Made by a program: the position numbers and the translations under genes. Shown in pieces: positions 20,883-32,819 of a stretch of 64,000 bases of DNA. Below the pieces are notes generated by a model, which saw only the letters and a program-made list of their open reading frames with translations, did no database searches and was not told where the DNA came from. Source of the DNA: Glandiceps talaboti (taxonomy: Eukaryota > Hemichordata > Enteropneusta > Spengelidae); NCBI RefSeq assembly GCF_964340395.1, contig NC_135550.1, positions 11,986,908-12,050,907 of the forward strand, given 5' to 3'. The first letter of the stretch is position 1. Every line of letters starts with the position of its first letter.

Positions 20883-23170
20883 TCAACATTCCATGCATTT
20901 GAAATACAGCCAATACACATGTATATTATGTTTTAAAAATAAAACGACTATTTCCGGATCTTGTATTTTTTTGTGCACACTTTTTTTTTCCATCAGTCAC
21001 TCATCACTATACAATACCCAATAGTCAGCCATGACTTTTTACATTGTAAAAAATAACTGTGGAACAATTTACACTATCCAGTTAGTAAATTATACATTCC
21101 ATGCATTTGGAAACAGCTATTAATATACATGCATATCTCATTTAAAAACAAAATGATTATTTTCAACGTTCTATTTACATGCAGTTTTTTTCATAATTCA
21201 CTCATTGACATACGATAACTGATAATATTAGCCTTCATCATCAACTATACCAAATGTAGAACAATTTATTCCAAGTAAATTATATATTCCATGCATTTGA
21301 AAACAGTCAGCACACACACACATTTAAAAACAAAACTGCATTGTATTATTTTCAACATTGAATTTGTAAATGCATAGTTTTTTCATCATTCATTTGCTAT
21401 ATGATACCTGTTATTAGCTTTATCATCAACTCTACCAAATATAGAACAGTTCACATGTATGTTAGAAATTATACATTCCATGCATTTGAAAACAGCCAAA
21501 ACACACACACATTTAAAAACAAAACTGCATTGTATTATTTTCAACATTGAATTTGTTAATGCATACATGTAGCTTTTTTCATCATTCAATTGCTATATGA
21601 TACCTGATATTTGCTTTATCATCAACTCTACCAAATATAGAACAGTTTATGTTAGAAATTACATGTATACATTCCATGCATTTGAAAACAGCCAACACAC
21701 ACACATTTAAAAACAAAACTGCATTGTATTATTTTCAACATTGAATTTGTTAATGCATACATGTAACTTTTTTCATCATTCAATTGCTATATGATACCTG
21801 ATATTTGCTTTATCGTCAACTGTACCAAATATGGAACAGTTTATGTTAGAAATTATACATTCCAGGCATTTGAAAACAGCCAACACACACATTTAAAAAC
21901 AAAACTATTATTTTCAACATTGAATTTATTTATGCATAGTTTTTTCATCATTCAATGATACCTGATATTAGTCTTATCATCCAATTCTACCAAATATAGA
22001 ACAGTTTATGTTAGAAATTACATGTATACATTCCATGCATTTGAAAACAGCCAAAACACACACATTTAAAAACAAAACTGCATTGTGTTATTTTCAACAT
22101 TGAATTTGTAAATGCATAGTTTTTTCATCATTCAATTGCTATATGATACCAGTAACCTGATATTAGCCTTATCATCAACACTAACAAATATAGAACAGTT
22201 TACATGTATGTTAGAAATTATACATTCCAGGCATTTGAAAACAGCCAAAACACACATTTAAAAACAAAACTATTATTTTCAACATTGAATTTGTTAAAGC
22301 ATAGTTTTTTCATCATTCAATGATACCTGATATTAGTCTTATCATCCAATTCTACCAAATATGGAACAGTTTATGTTAGTAAATTATACATTTCATGCAT
22401 TTGAAAAAGCCAACACACACACACACACACACATATTTAAGAACAAAACTATTATTTTCAACATTGAATTTATCAAAGCATAGTTTTTTCATCATTCAAT
22501 TGCTATATGATACCTGATATTAGCCTTATCATCCAATTCTACTAAAATGTGAAATTATACATTCCATACATTTGAAATGGCTAATAAAGTAATATCACAT
22601 TTAAAACGAAATGTTTATTTCCATGGCAACATTCTATTCATATGGTTTTTTCATCATTTACTCAATGACATATGATACCCGATATCAGCCTTGTTATCTT
22701 ACCAAATGTATAATAGTTGATATTTTAAGTAAAATGATACATTGCATGCATTTGAAAACAATCAATACATATATATCATATATCAAACCTTTGTTTCTAT
22801 TTATATGTAGCCTACCTGTGGACTTCAAGCATTATCACTACTTACACTACTATTCCGCTATCCTAACTGACATTTTTTTATTTCTTTATTTTACACTCCG
22901 TTCTCTAATTGAAAAAAAAATGAAAATGTCAGTTAACGTAAGGTAACAGTGTAAGTAGCAACATAGTCACAATCTTGAATTCTATAGGTAGGCTAATTTA
23001 CATGCAGTTTTTTTTCTTCATGCTGGATTCACTCCTTGAAAGGTGATACCTGATACACTGTATTAACCTTAGGCTTGTCATTAATTCTACCAAATGAGTC
23101 AGTTTACTCTAGGTAAATTATACATTCGATGCATTTGAAAACAACCAATACATGTTATGACATTTAACAA
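20883..23170. repeat. Satellite-like tandem array, ~190-base unit, about 12-13 units
   Basis: The anchor word CCATGCATTTGAAA (or close variants) recurs at about 20891, 21099, 21289, 21478, 21674, 21862, 22033, 22227, 22393, 22564, 22744 and 23128, spaced 166-208 bases, with one double gap. Each unit also carries an ACACACAC tract, ATTTAAAAACAAAA, TTATTTTCAACATTGAATTT, TTTTTTCATCATTCAA and TGATACCTGATATTAG. Central units are the most alike and outer ones more diverged, as expected for unequal exchange. No coding content. Confidence 0.9.
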
Positions 23171-23540
23171 CAAATCAATAATTTCCAACATTTTTATCTG
23201 TACATGTACATGTATGATAGTTGACATAAGCCGTGTCATCAACTGTATTACCAAATACAAATGTACATATATGTTTCAATTTATACTTTATATTATATTT
23301 TAGTAAGTAAATTATCACTAAGGGCAGAAATGTTAACACAATCTTATAATCTAATCAATTTAATGCATTCTCATTGAGTAAGGTCATTCATAGTCTATCA
23401 CTTATTTCATGTCAGATCTGGGTAGTAATTACCAGGCAAGACGTATACAATGTACATATACATATATATGTGTATTTTTTTGCATTGCACAGACACTGGT
23501 ATATCATAGTCATGAGTGATATGCATTGAAATAATATTAA

Positions 23541-23887
23541 TAATGTTGATTTTTATATAGTGACTGTGCATTCCCAGTTTGTGTTCAAAGCGCTTTGACA
23601 ATTACAAAATGTATTACCCCTGGCACGGATCTATAGCGACACAACGGCCCTTTTACCCTGGGTAGCATACAATCCATTGCAGCCTTTTACTGTATAAGCG
23701 CATAGGATTAAAGCATTCACATTGCAACCTCTATCCTACCTGGTCCCCAATTATCAAATGAGGTTGACTGAGGCACAGTTGTGGTTCACATCTTGCCCAA
23801 GGACTTTAGCCATTCAGAAACAAATGGTTCAAACCTGCAACCTGCAGATTCAAAGCCAGTCACTCTAACAACTCAACACATTCGCCC
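23541..23887 (-). mobile_element. tRNA-derived SINE with AAAGCGCTTTGA-type 3' body
   Basis: Read on the minus strand from 23887 it starts GGGCGAATGTGTTGAGTTG, followed by TTAGAGTGACTGGCTTTGAA and a B-box-like GGTTTGAACC (23835-23826). This is the head of a tRNA-like unit. The body contains GTCCTTGGGCAAGATGTGAA and CAAAGCGCTTTGAAC, and ends ACTATATAAAAATC before an AT-rich tail. The layout of tRNA head, conserved middle and 3' end is typical of SINEs in marine invertebrates. It is not a functional tRNA. Confidence 0.75.
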
Positions 23888-24329
23888 ATCATGACTCCAG
23901 AAAAATCCCAAAATGGTAGATGTCATGATAGTGATGATACGCAAACTACAAGTCACTTCTATTTACAATATATTGTTAATAATTTAATATCATTCTATGT
24001 ATCCAAATGTACTTCTATATCCATGCAATTATATGCCATCTCTACATTATTGTAGTCTGTCATAAGTTGTGTTATTTTACATAATAAAAATCTATAAAAA
24101 CCCTGAAGCGAAAAAACATGATAAATAATAACTGGTCAATAAATATGGTGATTCTATTGTACATACTGGTAATGCAGAACCGTGGGAAATATGACACATA
24201 TGTACAATCCTTGTGACAAAATAGCTCTGTAAAAATGACAGTTGTGGGAATGTACATGTAAATATACATAGATGTACATACATGTAAATATACAGTACAT
24301 CATACTACATGTATGTGCTGACCCTTAGA

Positions 24330-24480
24330 TATTATTCCCCAATATTTTTCTTCATTCAGCCAAGGAAAAAATGAGTGACCTCAAGGATCCATGTTATTAC
24401 AAGTTGCTAGACAAGCAGTGACAACCCTAAGGTTATGCATATTTTCAGGCTGAATTAAGAAAAATATTGGGGAATAATAT
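24330..24480. mobile_element. MITE-like foldback element G
   Basis: About 33-base, nearly perfect terminal inverted repeats: ATATTATTCCCCAATATTTT at the left, with AAAATATTGGGGAATAATAT at the right. CTTCATTCAGCC pairs with GGCTGAATTAAG internally. It is 150 bases long and non-coding. A related end occurs at 60631-60660. Confidence 0.85.
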
Positions 24481-26640
24481 AATTCTACCACTGCCAGTAA
24501 TATCAGAGAAAAATCAGGGAAAGTAATGGCAATTTTGAATGTTTTTACTCATATTTTGAACAAAGCAGAACCAGTGATGTAGACACACATTGTCGTGACA
24601 TAGATGTGCATTGTCGCGACGTAGAACGACCAGAGTATATATTCTATATTTTTTGTTGAACCTGACTTGTGCATGGTATAATCAGTGATAAACTGAGACA
24701 GTGTACCTGCATAGAAGGACTAGTCATCAAATTTACCAAATCTTATAATAACCTGGACAAGCTACATGTACACACCCACTACTACAATGTATACTATGGT
24801 AAGCAGTGTAGATCCGTTATTCATGTAAACAAACATATGCGAGTGTTATATTTAGTCGAGGAGACAGTGTGATACATGTACATGTTGATAGTACACATAC
24901 ATGTACATGTATAGTAGAAACTGTCAAATAACAGTAATAGTCAAACTTCATACATTCTATAGTAATATGGAACAGAAGAGGATGCACTTGATGCTTAAAT
25001 AAGTTAATACTAAATTGTCAATGTCTAATTTTTCATATTTACATATTTTTATAAACACTAATAATACACATGACATTCTATAAACAGTTTCAAAGCTGAA
25101 TTCAGGGTGTGAAAAAAAGATCATTTATGAACAGTCAGGCAGTCACTGTCAGATCTTAAACAGTATTAATTAATTAAAGTAGCTACATTGTAAGGTCAAA
25201 TCTACCTGTATATCATCCTAGACTTTCAATTTCCTCATCGCGGTTTATACTGGTACCCTTTGACAATTATGATTACATATGTGAAACTAAATTCATCAGA
25301 CTCTTTCTTACTGTTAGCATAGTTCAAAAATGGCTTGAAACCTTAGCAAGAACGCCAAATATAGGATGCATGGTGACAGGTATTTATAATGCATGACATT
25401 GAACAAAGTTCATCATTTGACCTAGTTTTTCAGTGACCTCTACCATGATTGAGGAGAGGAAAGCTTCAGTTGACTTATTTCTCTTGAAATAAAATTTACA
25501 TACACAGGAACAAGTACTATTTATTGGTTTCAGAACAATGTACCCAGCTACAGGTAATCAATTATTTGACTTACATGTATGTACACCAACTAATCCATAA
25601 TACCCATGGCCATGACCTACATTTCAACAAAAATGTACTACCGATACATATACCACAAAAATTGAGAAATACAATGTACATGTTGTTGACAGTTACATTA
25701 GATTAATGGGTGTAGCTTTCTTGTACTAAAAAAAGACTGGTGATATGTGCCAAACCCGTAATGAGTCTGAAAGTTTGTTTTGGGATCATGAACACACTAA
25801 TTACCACTGTATGATAGTAGTAAAAGATAAAGAATGGTTGAGAGACAGACAGACAAGACTGGGTTGTATTCATTTCCTACATAATAAGCCACAGTGTCCA
25901 GGATAGGAAATTACCACTTATTGTAAAGCTGATTATGACTGTGGTAGCAGATAAGAATGATGACGACCAGGAGGAAATGGCACACAAAACCAGATTTAAT
26001 CTGAAATGTTGACTTGAGGGTTGGAAATAGATTAATGCATAGAACTGCAGTAAATCATATGATACACATGACGCAAAACATTTTCTTTGCCTGAATGCAT
26101 ATATATATATATATATACATGGAGTAAAGTTACATGTACATATAGTAGGTATCCTGACATTTCCAGAGCCCATACATGTACATATTTGTAACTTTCATTT
26201 TCCCTATTACACATAACAATATATATTACAGATGTTTTTTTTATAACTTTTCAAAAGCCATTAGTAGATAATTACACTTGTTTTCCTAACCCTGTGGTAA
26301 AATTCCCATTTCCGTTATGTAAAATAACCCTATATTTTATGGTTTCACTTTCCAGACTATTGATAATGTCAACAGCAAGACAGTTACTTTATAGCGAGTA
26401 ACAATTCTATTTCAATCCAATTCTTCAATCCATGGTCTTGTGTGTATACATATATGTATCATAATATTAAAATATTTGGCCCACTACATTGTAAGTCATT
26501 GCAAGGGATATGGAATGAATTTTCCACTGAAATCTATGCAGCTCAAATTTAGAATTCATTGACTGTTCAATAAATGCACAACATTCACATAGTCAACACA
26601 AGATTACATGATCACAAACACTTGTCAGTTAGGACAGAAA
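24481..26640. other. Non-coding stretch between foldback elements
   Basis: No supported gene. It has palindrome-rich ACATGTAC segments around 24863-24910 and a short GTAGACACACATTGTCGTGACAT-type duplication at about 24575-24625. A short (AT)n tract lies at 26099-26117. Confidence 0.6.
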
Positions 26641-26645
26641 AATAC

Positions 26646-26821
26646 AGTTACTTTGGAATGGTAAATTAGAAATGAAGGCGAAGTTTCAATCTGTCTACTA
26701 GTACTACATGTAGTACTTATGGATCTTGATCACACAATGATTTAATTAAATCATTGCATGATCAAGGTCCATAGTAGATGGATCAAAATATCGCATTCAT
26801 TTCCAATTCACCAAAGTAACT
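26646..26821. mobile_element. MITE-like foldback element D, copy 2
   Basis: Ends AGTTACTTTGGAATGGTAAA and its complement TTCACCAAAGTAACT enclose a palindromic centre (CAATGATTTAATTAAATCATTG at about 26736-26757, two half-palindromes). It shares the ends and the sub-terminal ATGGATCTTGATCA word with copy 1 at 8595-8770. Its near-complete symmetry suggests a recent or gene-converted copy. Confidence 0.8.
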
Positions 26822-27099
26822 ACTAGTATATATTACTGTCCTATCAATTCTTAGAACCATGAACAATGTACATGTATTCTCCACTTGTGAAGTTGCTGTA
26901 ATTACTCAAGATCTACAGGTGTGAGGCAATCAGATTCCTGTTTTGCCAGACACATATATCTCTGTTTAACAGCAACCTCAAGATGATCAAGGCAGGTAGT
27001 TTACCTATTCTACAGCACTGCAGTATTTGTAGATTGTTCTGCTAAAAGAAATAGTGTTTACTCAAATTCTCAGTGCATGTGGTCACAAGTGTATCCTCA

Positions 27100-27650
27100 T
27101 GATCATGTATGGCGCCCTCTATGGTTAAATTTGTTCGTTTGATTTACATGCTCAAACAGCGGGACGTTCAAACGTTACAAAATCATTGAAAATACACTTA
27201 CCTTTTCTCACGAGCTGTACAGAAATTAAATCCCTCTTTTGGACTCTCTTTGGAATTCTCTATTTCAAAACGTAATTCAAAATAAACAAATTGATACTGG
27301 AACATTTCCGAAAACAAAATACCTGGCGCTCTCTCTCTGCATCGACTGCACTCCGTCTGCATTCGTCTGTGTCCTCTTTTATACCAATGTTTACGATACA
27401 TACATTCACAACTGGAAAATGTGCACGTTATCGCGAGGTGATCGGCTACTAGATCTTCTAGGTTACGATAACAACACGGTCAAAATGGCTAGTTTCGTGT
27501 ACTAGCTTGTCTAGCACCGGGCCACACACTGGCTGCTTTGTCAACATCAAGTTTAAATTTACTTATCTATCTGCACATGCGCAGTATTCACGATTGGCCT
27601 ATAAAGCCGATCGCGATCGACCAACTTTTTGGACCACAGAGACCCGACCC
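27100..27650. promoter_or_regulatory. CpG-containing block, probable promoter region
   Basis: CpG dinucleotides cluster here compared with the surrounding AT-rich DNA (for example TATCGCGAGG, GCCGATCGCGATCGACC, ACCCGACCC). The block lies beside a strong minus-strand splice donor at 27202 and upstream of the spectrin-repeat gene. I infer a promoter from base composition and context only; no TATA box is obvious. It might also serve rightward transcription. Confidence 0.4.
27202..27410 (-). other. Candidate 5' UTR exon of the spectrin-repeat gene
   Basis: The minus strand reads GTGAGAAAAG|GTAAGTGTA, with donor GT at 27201-27200, one of the best donors in the window. It sits inside the CpG block. 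The open frame over it does not continue in frame into the 11.6-kb exon with either nearby acceptor. If used, it is therefore probably non-coding. The upstream edge is only approximate. Linking it to the gene at 276-11610 is an inference and would imply a ~15.6-kb first intron. Confidence 0.35.
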
Positions 27651-29130
27651 TGATGGTTAAACTCATCAATTATTATTCACAGCCAGATTTCAATTTTACC
27701 TTTAAAAGCAACGCCATATTTACTTTGTAAGTCTTATGGATTGCTTAAAAGGTTAGTTGTGAGAATACGGCTCGAATACTGGAACATGTTGAGTTTTACT
27801 AAAAGTGTCGATAACACCAGTTAGATAACATTCAACTCTTCCCAAATCCTTCTCATTATCTTTTACAAATGTAAAGATTTTGTTTTCGACGTGTGCAATG
27901 CTTCAGTCTTATCAAAATCAACACTTAGTCTTTTGAGAGAGGAAGAGGGGAGGAGATGGGGGGGGGGGGTTGCTCGGGTTAACAAAAACCAAGCAATACT
28001 GCAATAGTGGCTTTTCCAGTCTCATCGTCAGAGGCAGGATAGAATTACATGGGATAAAAATTATCCCCGATTTTGTGTACTTTCTGAACTAGCTATATAT
28101 ATCCAAAACGGAACATTACAACCAGATTACAATGTACGATGGGACATGGACAGTTTAATTTGTGATTGGATTTGCTACACGAGCTGACCATCAGTTACCT
28201 ATTGTCACATATATCTCTCGAGCTCCCATTAGGGCAAGATACTATAGCTATGTGTCAACTGTGATATGGTGTGTACTGTTAATATTTAAAATAAAAAAAA
28301 ACACTGTTTGGTCAACTATTTACCAAAAAAACCCACATTTTAAACGGAACTGTGGAAATTTGAGCCGACAATTCGACCTTAGACTTGGAAGTTCTTTGTA
28401 AAAGTAAGTATTTTTTGTCTTATCAACAATTTTTCAAACCATAAGCTTACATTCGATTTAACAATACAAATGTCATACTATATTATACGAATTGAAGTAG
28501 AGATTATTCCAATGACCTGGCAAGGTGGTAGGGCGATGGCTGGCCGTGGCTTATCGTGTACACTCGTTGCTGAATCAAAGTTCACAAATGAGACAACATA
28601 CCAATGCTTTATTTTAACACACAGACACAGACACATTAATACATTTTAAATTAACTTTCTTTCAAACAATATTTTGTCCTGTATTTATCCATATACTCAT
28701 TAGAAATATTTCTTAATCGTAGCATACAGAAACATGTCATAAGATATATATTGAAATTTCTGAAGGATATAAATTATAATTTGCATATATACAAAAACCA
28801 TTTGTCACGACTATAATGTATGTAATTAATGAAATGTTGACTTCAATAGTTACAGTAATTAATGCACAGTTTGACAACGTGGTTGTTTTATACTGAATTT
28901 ATGGATGACATTTGTCAAAGTTAACAATCAACGGAAATTTGACCGAAGGCCATACATTCAAATTTATGTTTCAAAGGTAGACATGTTGTGACGTACAAGG
29001 GTACATTTATACGACCGCAAAACGGTGAGAGGTCAATGCCCTTACATACACATGTGGTGTCACACTGCATGTACTGTAAAACACCTCTATCACAGACTGA
29101 TAAAATGTTAAACCTAAATGTATTACGTAC
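27651..29130. other. Non-coding stretch; one strong plus-strand donor
   Basis: No coding exon is recognised. At 28404 a strong plus-strand donor (GTAAAA|GTAAGTATT) could end a 5' UTR exon of the plus-strand gene at 29.67 kb. A poly(G) run lies at 27959-27969. Confidence 0.4.
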
Positions 29131-29249
29131 CTCTGCATAACAACGACAAACAGACAGATAAAATACATAGCGCTAGCTGATGCTATTGTGATCTCATCGT
29201 CGGTTTCGACGTATAAACTGGATTGTATAGGATTGAACGTAATTTTCAT
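29131..29249 (-). CDS. Possible first coding exon with a membrane segment (unrecognised)
   Basis: From ATG 29249-29247 the minus strand encodes 39 residues and two further bases before the donor CAGAG|GTACGT (GT at 29130-29129). It starts MKITFNPIQSSLYVETDDE and continues to a hydrophobic segment, ASAMYFICLFVVVM, that could be a signal anchor or transmembrane helix. No downstream exon was found, so the gene is not established. Reading through the donor gives a less convincing frame. The amino acid pattern looks protein-like, but the exon is short. Confidence 0.25.
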
Positions 29250-29672
29250 CGCTTGAATTTGAATTTCATATTTCTACCTATAGCCACAAATTCAAAAGTG
29301 AGCGAAACCATTCTGTGATTTTCAAGTCGTGGCACCGATGTCTACACAGGTATCCATCGTGAAAGTTATTTGTATTTTGTAACTGTGACTTTTTCTTTAA
29401 AATATGACATTTTAAAGTCGTTACTGCAGCCTCCTCAAGGATTTTAAAGTTTCGGCCACTATTTTTATTTCGTTAGTACTAGTACTAGTATTTGTTTTTC
29501 TCGGAAGATAACTTTTGTCTTCAAATTTTGAATACGACTAAAATATGGTTTTATTACGTTAAGTCCATGATTGATGCAGAACTCTTAGATTTATCGGCTC
29601 CTCAGTTGGTGTTTGACAGTGCTCGTCATTCATTGTTTTATATATCAACAGAACCATATACACATCAATACC

Positions 29673-30080
29673 ATGTCTGAGAAACCAAAAGCGACCGCAA
29701 TACCTGCGGGGTCATATTCAGCTGGTAGCGCTGCACCACCAGGCACAACACAACCAACTGCCCAACAGTTTCAACCGGGACAGTTTCCAGGTATGGGCAT
29801 GGGAGGAATGCCGATGCAAATGCCGCCACCAGGTGGCGCTATGCCGATTGGTCAGCAACAGCAGCAGCCTGGAGGCGGACAGTACCCGAATCCGATGATG
29901 ATGATGGCGATGATGCAACAGATGCAACAGATGCAACAAGGTGGGGCACCAATGAACCCAGCCATGGGGATGCCGCCACAACAACAACAACAACAACCAC
30001 CACCACAAAGTAGTGACAGTGGTGGCCAAGCTAGTGCTGTACCTATCGGAACATATGGTGGAAAATCCAAAAAGAAATAA
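29673..30080 (+). CDS. Gln/Pro/Met/Gly-rich small protein, 135 residues, function unknown
   Basis: The frame starts at ATG 29673 (context ATACCATGT) and ends at TAA 30078-30080. An in-frame ATG 60 bases upstream exists, but the acceptor-like TATATATCAACAG ends at 29651. The coding part may therefore be wholly in a last exon starting at 29652, with a 5' UTR exon possibly ending at the donor at 28403. The protein opens MSEKPKATAIPAGSYSAG. The middle has GMGMGGMPMQMPPPGG, a Gln run and an MMMMAMMQQMQQMQQ stretch, then polyGln/polyPro. It ends PIGTYGGKSKKK. No folded domain, signal peptide or membrane segment is visible; it is low-complexity and probably disordered, with a basic C-terminus. The compositional skew with an intact start and stop and downstream poly(A) signals supports a real gene. 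I do not recognise the family. Confidence 0.6.
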   Translation: MSEKPKATAIPAGSYSAGSAAPPGTTQPTAQQFQPGQFPGMGMGGMPMQMPPPGGAMPIGQQQQQPGGGQYPNPMMMMAMMQQMQQMQQGGAPMNPAMGMPPQQQQQQPPPQSSDSGGQASAVPIGTYGGKSKKK

Positions 30081-30207
30081 TAAAAGTCACTTTTTCAGTC
30101 ACGATGTAAATTTCGGAGACCTTTCCATGGTATACTGATGAATACCCGCATTGCAGGCCATTAGTTATTAGTTTCACATTTCCATATATGAATGACGTCG
30201 CCATTTT

Positions 30208-30340
30208 AATAAAATTGATAGTATCAAATGTTTCAGATAGACACACACAGACGAACAAATATTGATTTGGTAACATTACACAGTATTATATGAACTTTTA
30301 CAAGTTGAATGGTATCGAATGCATTACAACAGTCAATAAA
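30208..30340 (+). other. Poly(A) signals downstream of the Gln/Pro-rich gene
   Basis: AATAAA hexamers occur at 30208-30213 and 30335-30340, 128 and 255 bases after the stop codon at 30080. Another overlaps the stop region (30079-30084). Either of the first two could end the plus-strand transcript. Confidence 0.45.
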
Positions 30341-32770
30341 ATGAAAATTAAACATTTAAAATGAAATCAGACCACGGAACAATACAAAGATTCAAACAGT
30401 TTTGCTTCAAAGGCTCCAAGATAAATATAGCTAACTTTTATAGAATTCTTTTCAACATAAACGTAATGACTAATGTAATAATAGAGGCGGGGTGATGCAA
30501 TAAAAAAAATCATACCATACAATTAATCCGTCGTTTTTGGAGCTCACTACAATTTCTTTTGACAGTTTAAGAAATAGTTGTAATGGTCTTATTATTACAA
30601 ATACTGAGTTCCTTTCCAAAAAAAATGCAAGAAATGTAAAACTCAGAAATAGTTACTCATCTCGCTTCAAATGATATAACTACTGTTGAGATATTGGAAT
30701 TTAGAAGTACCGTAATTCTCGGGCTGTACTAGAAGTGATAGGTACAGTGTAAGCTTTGCCACTTTCCGACTCTTTATATTATAGTTTCTGCATTCAAATA
30801 CTAGTATACGAAACCAGACTTTCTGTCAGTGACGCCATAGCAATACGAAATTCACGAATCTTGGATCTATTTTATCTTAAAAAGTTTGTGTTATGTTTAA
30901 AGTCTTTTAGCAAACATTGGTTCAAGTATTTGACAGGATATTACTGGTGTAGCATTGGCTGATACTACAATGGAAACCAAGCGTTCAGCTAAACTAAGCT
31001 AGCCCACAAACTATATTGTTGCGACATGTTGATATAAGCTATTGAATGGGAGTTGATTTAATTATACTGGCGTATCTGGTGACGTCAATATATAATCTTT
31101 GCAGTATACATTTTTTGGAGACTTCCGATATTTATACTATCTTGATTTACAGTGTGATTTATATGTCAGTACCACAGCGGCATCATCGCTATCGCCCACT
31201 AGCACTTTGTAATCTACCACATCGAACAACTGTTTTCGTTTGCGTCTAAGTTAGTAAACCGAAACCTCGACTGCCGCCGTGGTAACTTGATTTGTGATAT
31301 TCTAGTCAGATTTCACATCCACATCCATACTTGTACAAATGTCACGTTTTCAAAATTTCATACAAAATGAAAGAAATTTGAATGTTTTACTGCAAAAACT
31401 GAAATGCCTTACTTTAGATTAACAACAAATCTATTCAATATAATGCTAAAAAATGGTCACTATCTTATGTTGTCGACGAAGCTTAATATTTTGTGATAAA
31501 ATATTTCTGATTCTGGAAGACATTTCCTTAACAAACTCTGTTATGAGCTTTAATATCAATGCGTACATTCTGTGAAGAATTTAGCGTTTTGCAGCATGAT
31601 TAGGAATTTGATTGAACATTAGGGTATAAGGAAATACTGCAGGAAACACAGCATATACAAGGTGATGTTATCAGCAAATTCATTTATTTTTTTAATCTTG
31701 ATGTCATCGAAGACAACTTGAACTATACTGATTCAATTGTATCGATAGTAAATTCAACTATTCAGGGCTACCGTTATTTATTAGTTATCACTCTTATCAC
31801 CGTTTCTCCCCTTACAATCTTAATTGATGAACCATATTGCGTTATCGGCTTCTTTTGACTTCGAAAACTTCAAAGACAAAAAAGGTGTCACGAGTTCTGA
31901 GAGGATCTTAAAATGATAATGATGCGAAATTGGGTTATGATAAAGAAGATGGTGAATGGCAGCTTTGGTTGCTTGGCAACGTCGTCCAGGACTTTGAAAA
32001 AATGTAAAGTTCACAACATGACATACATCGTAATCCAAATAGCCAGAAAACATCGGGGCGGTTTATTTATTTTACATGACATGTTAACAAAAAACATAGC
32101 GAGATTTACATCAATCTATTTCAATCAATCGCATGCACAAAATAATCGATTGCACGAGGAGTTGAGGAAGTAAATAAAACGATGTTATAGGTCCGTACCA
32201 GGAATAATAATTGTAAGGCGCTTTTAATAAGCACTTTGTCTGATCGCGAAAGCAGTAAGAAAACTAACACGATCACATTATATATAACTAATGTTTTTTC
32301 TTCTTCCCCAATTACTGCACTTTTATCACGATGTCAGACACGTTGTACATGAAATATACAATAAGTGTTGTTTTGATTGTTGTTGTTGTTGTTTTTGTTT
32401 TGTAAATATCTGGTATATTTCAGATTCTTTCTAATATCAATGTTAACAATGTTGCGTTTGTAGACTACCGGTGAGGTCGCTCCATTTTAATTTAATTTGT
32501 AACCATTGCATTTTACCGCATCATATGAATATAAACAATACGTACACTGCCACCAATGTTATCTCATTAGAGAGTCCTCATGTGTGTGGTCTGAGGTAGT
32601 ATCGATAGGAAATGCACCTGGAGATAAGTAACATTAACAAAAAAAGAGTAAAAACCCTAGCATTGCAATCCAAAATCAATAAGTCTCCTTTCCTAAATTC
32701 ATAACAGATGTTATTTGATGTACTGAAAAAAATATATTATACCAAGCAGTCCATTATATTGACTTGAATC

Positions 32771-32819
32771 GTGGGGGTGGGGGTGGGGGTGGGGGTGGGG
32801 GTGGGTGTGGGGGTGGTGG
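32771..32819. repeat. (GGGGGT)n microsatellite
   Basis: Eight or so units of TGGGGG with slight interruption near the right end. The plus strand is G-rich and could form a G-quadruplex. Confidence 0.9.

Noticed and set aside
31136-31248. Minus-strand 37-codon frame containing QLFDVVDYKVLVGDSDDAAV
   Set aside because: It looks protein-like but is short, bounded by stops, has a purine-rich sequence where an acceptor would be, and has no partner exon. It could be checked with a protein search; I do not list it as a gene.
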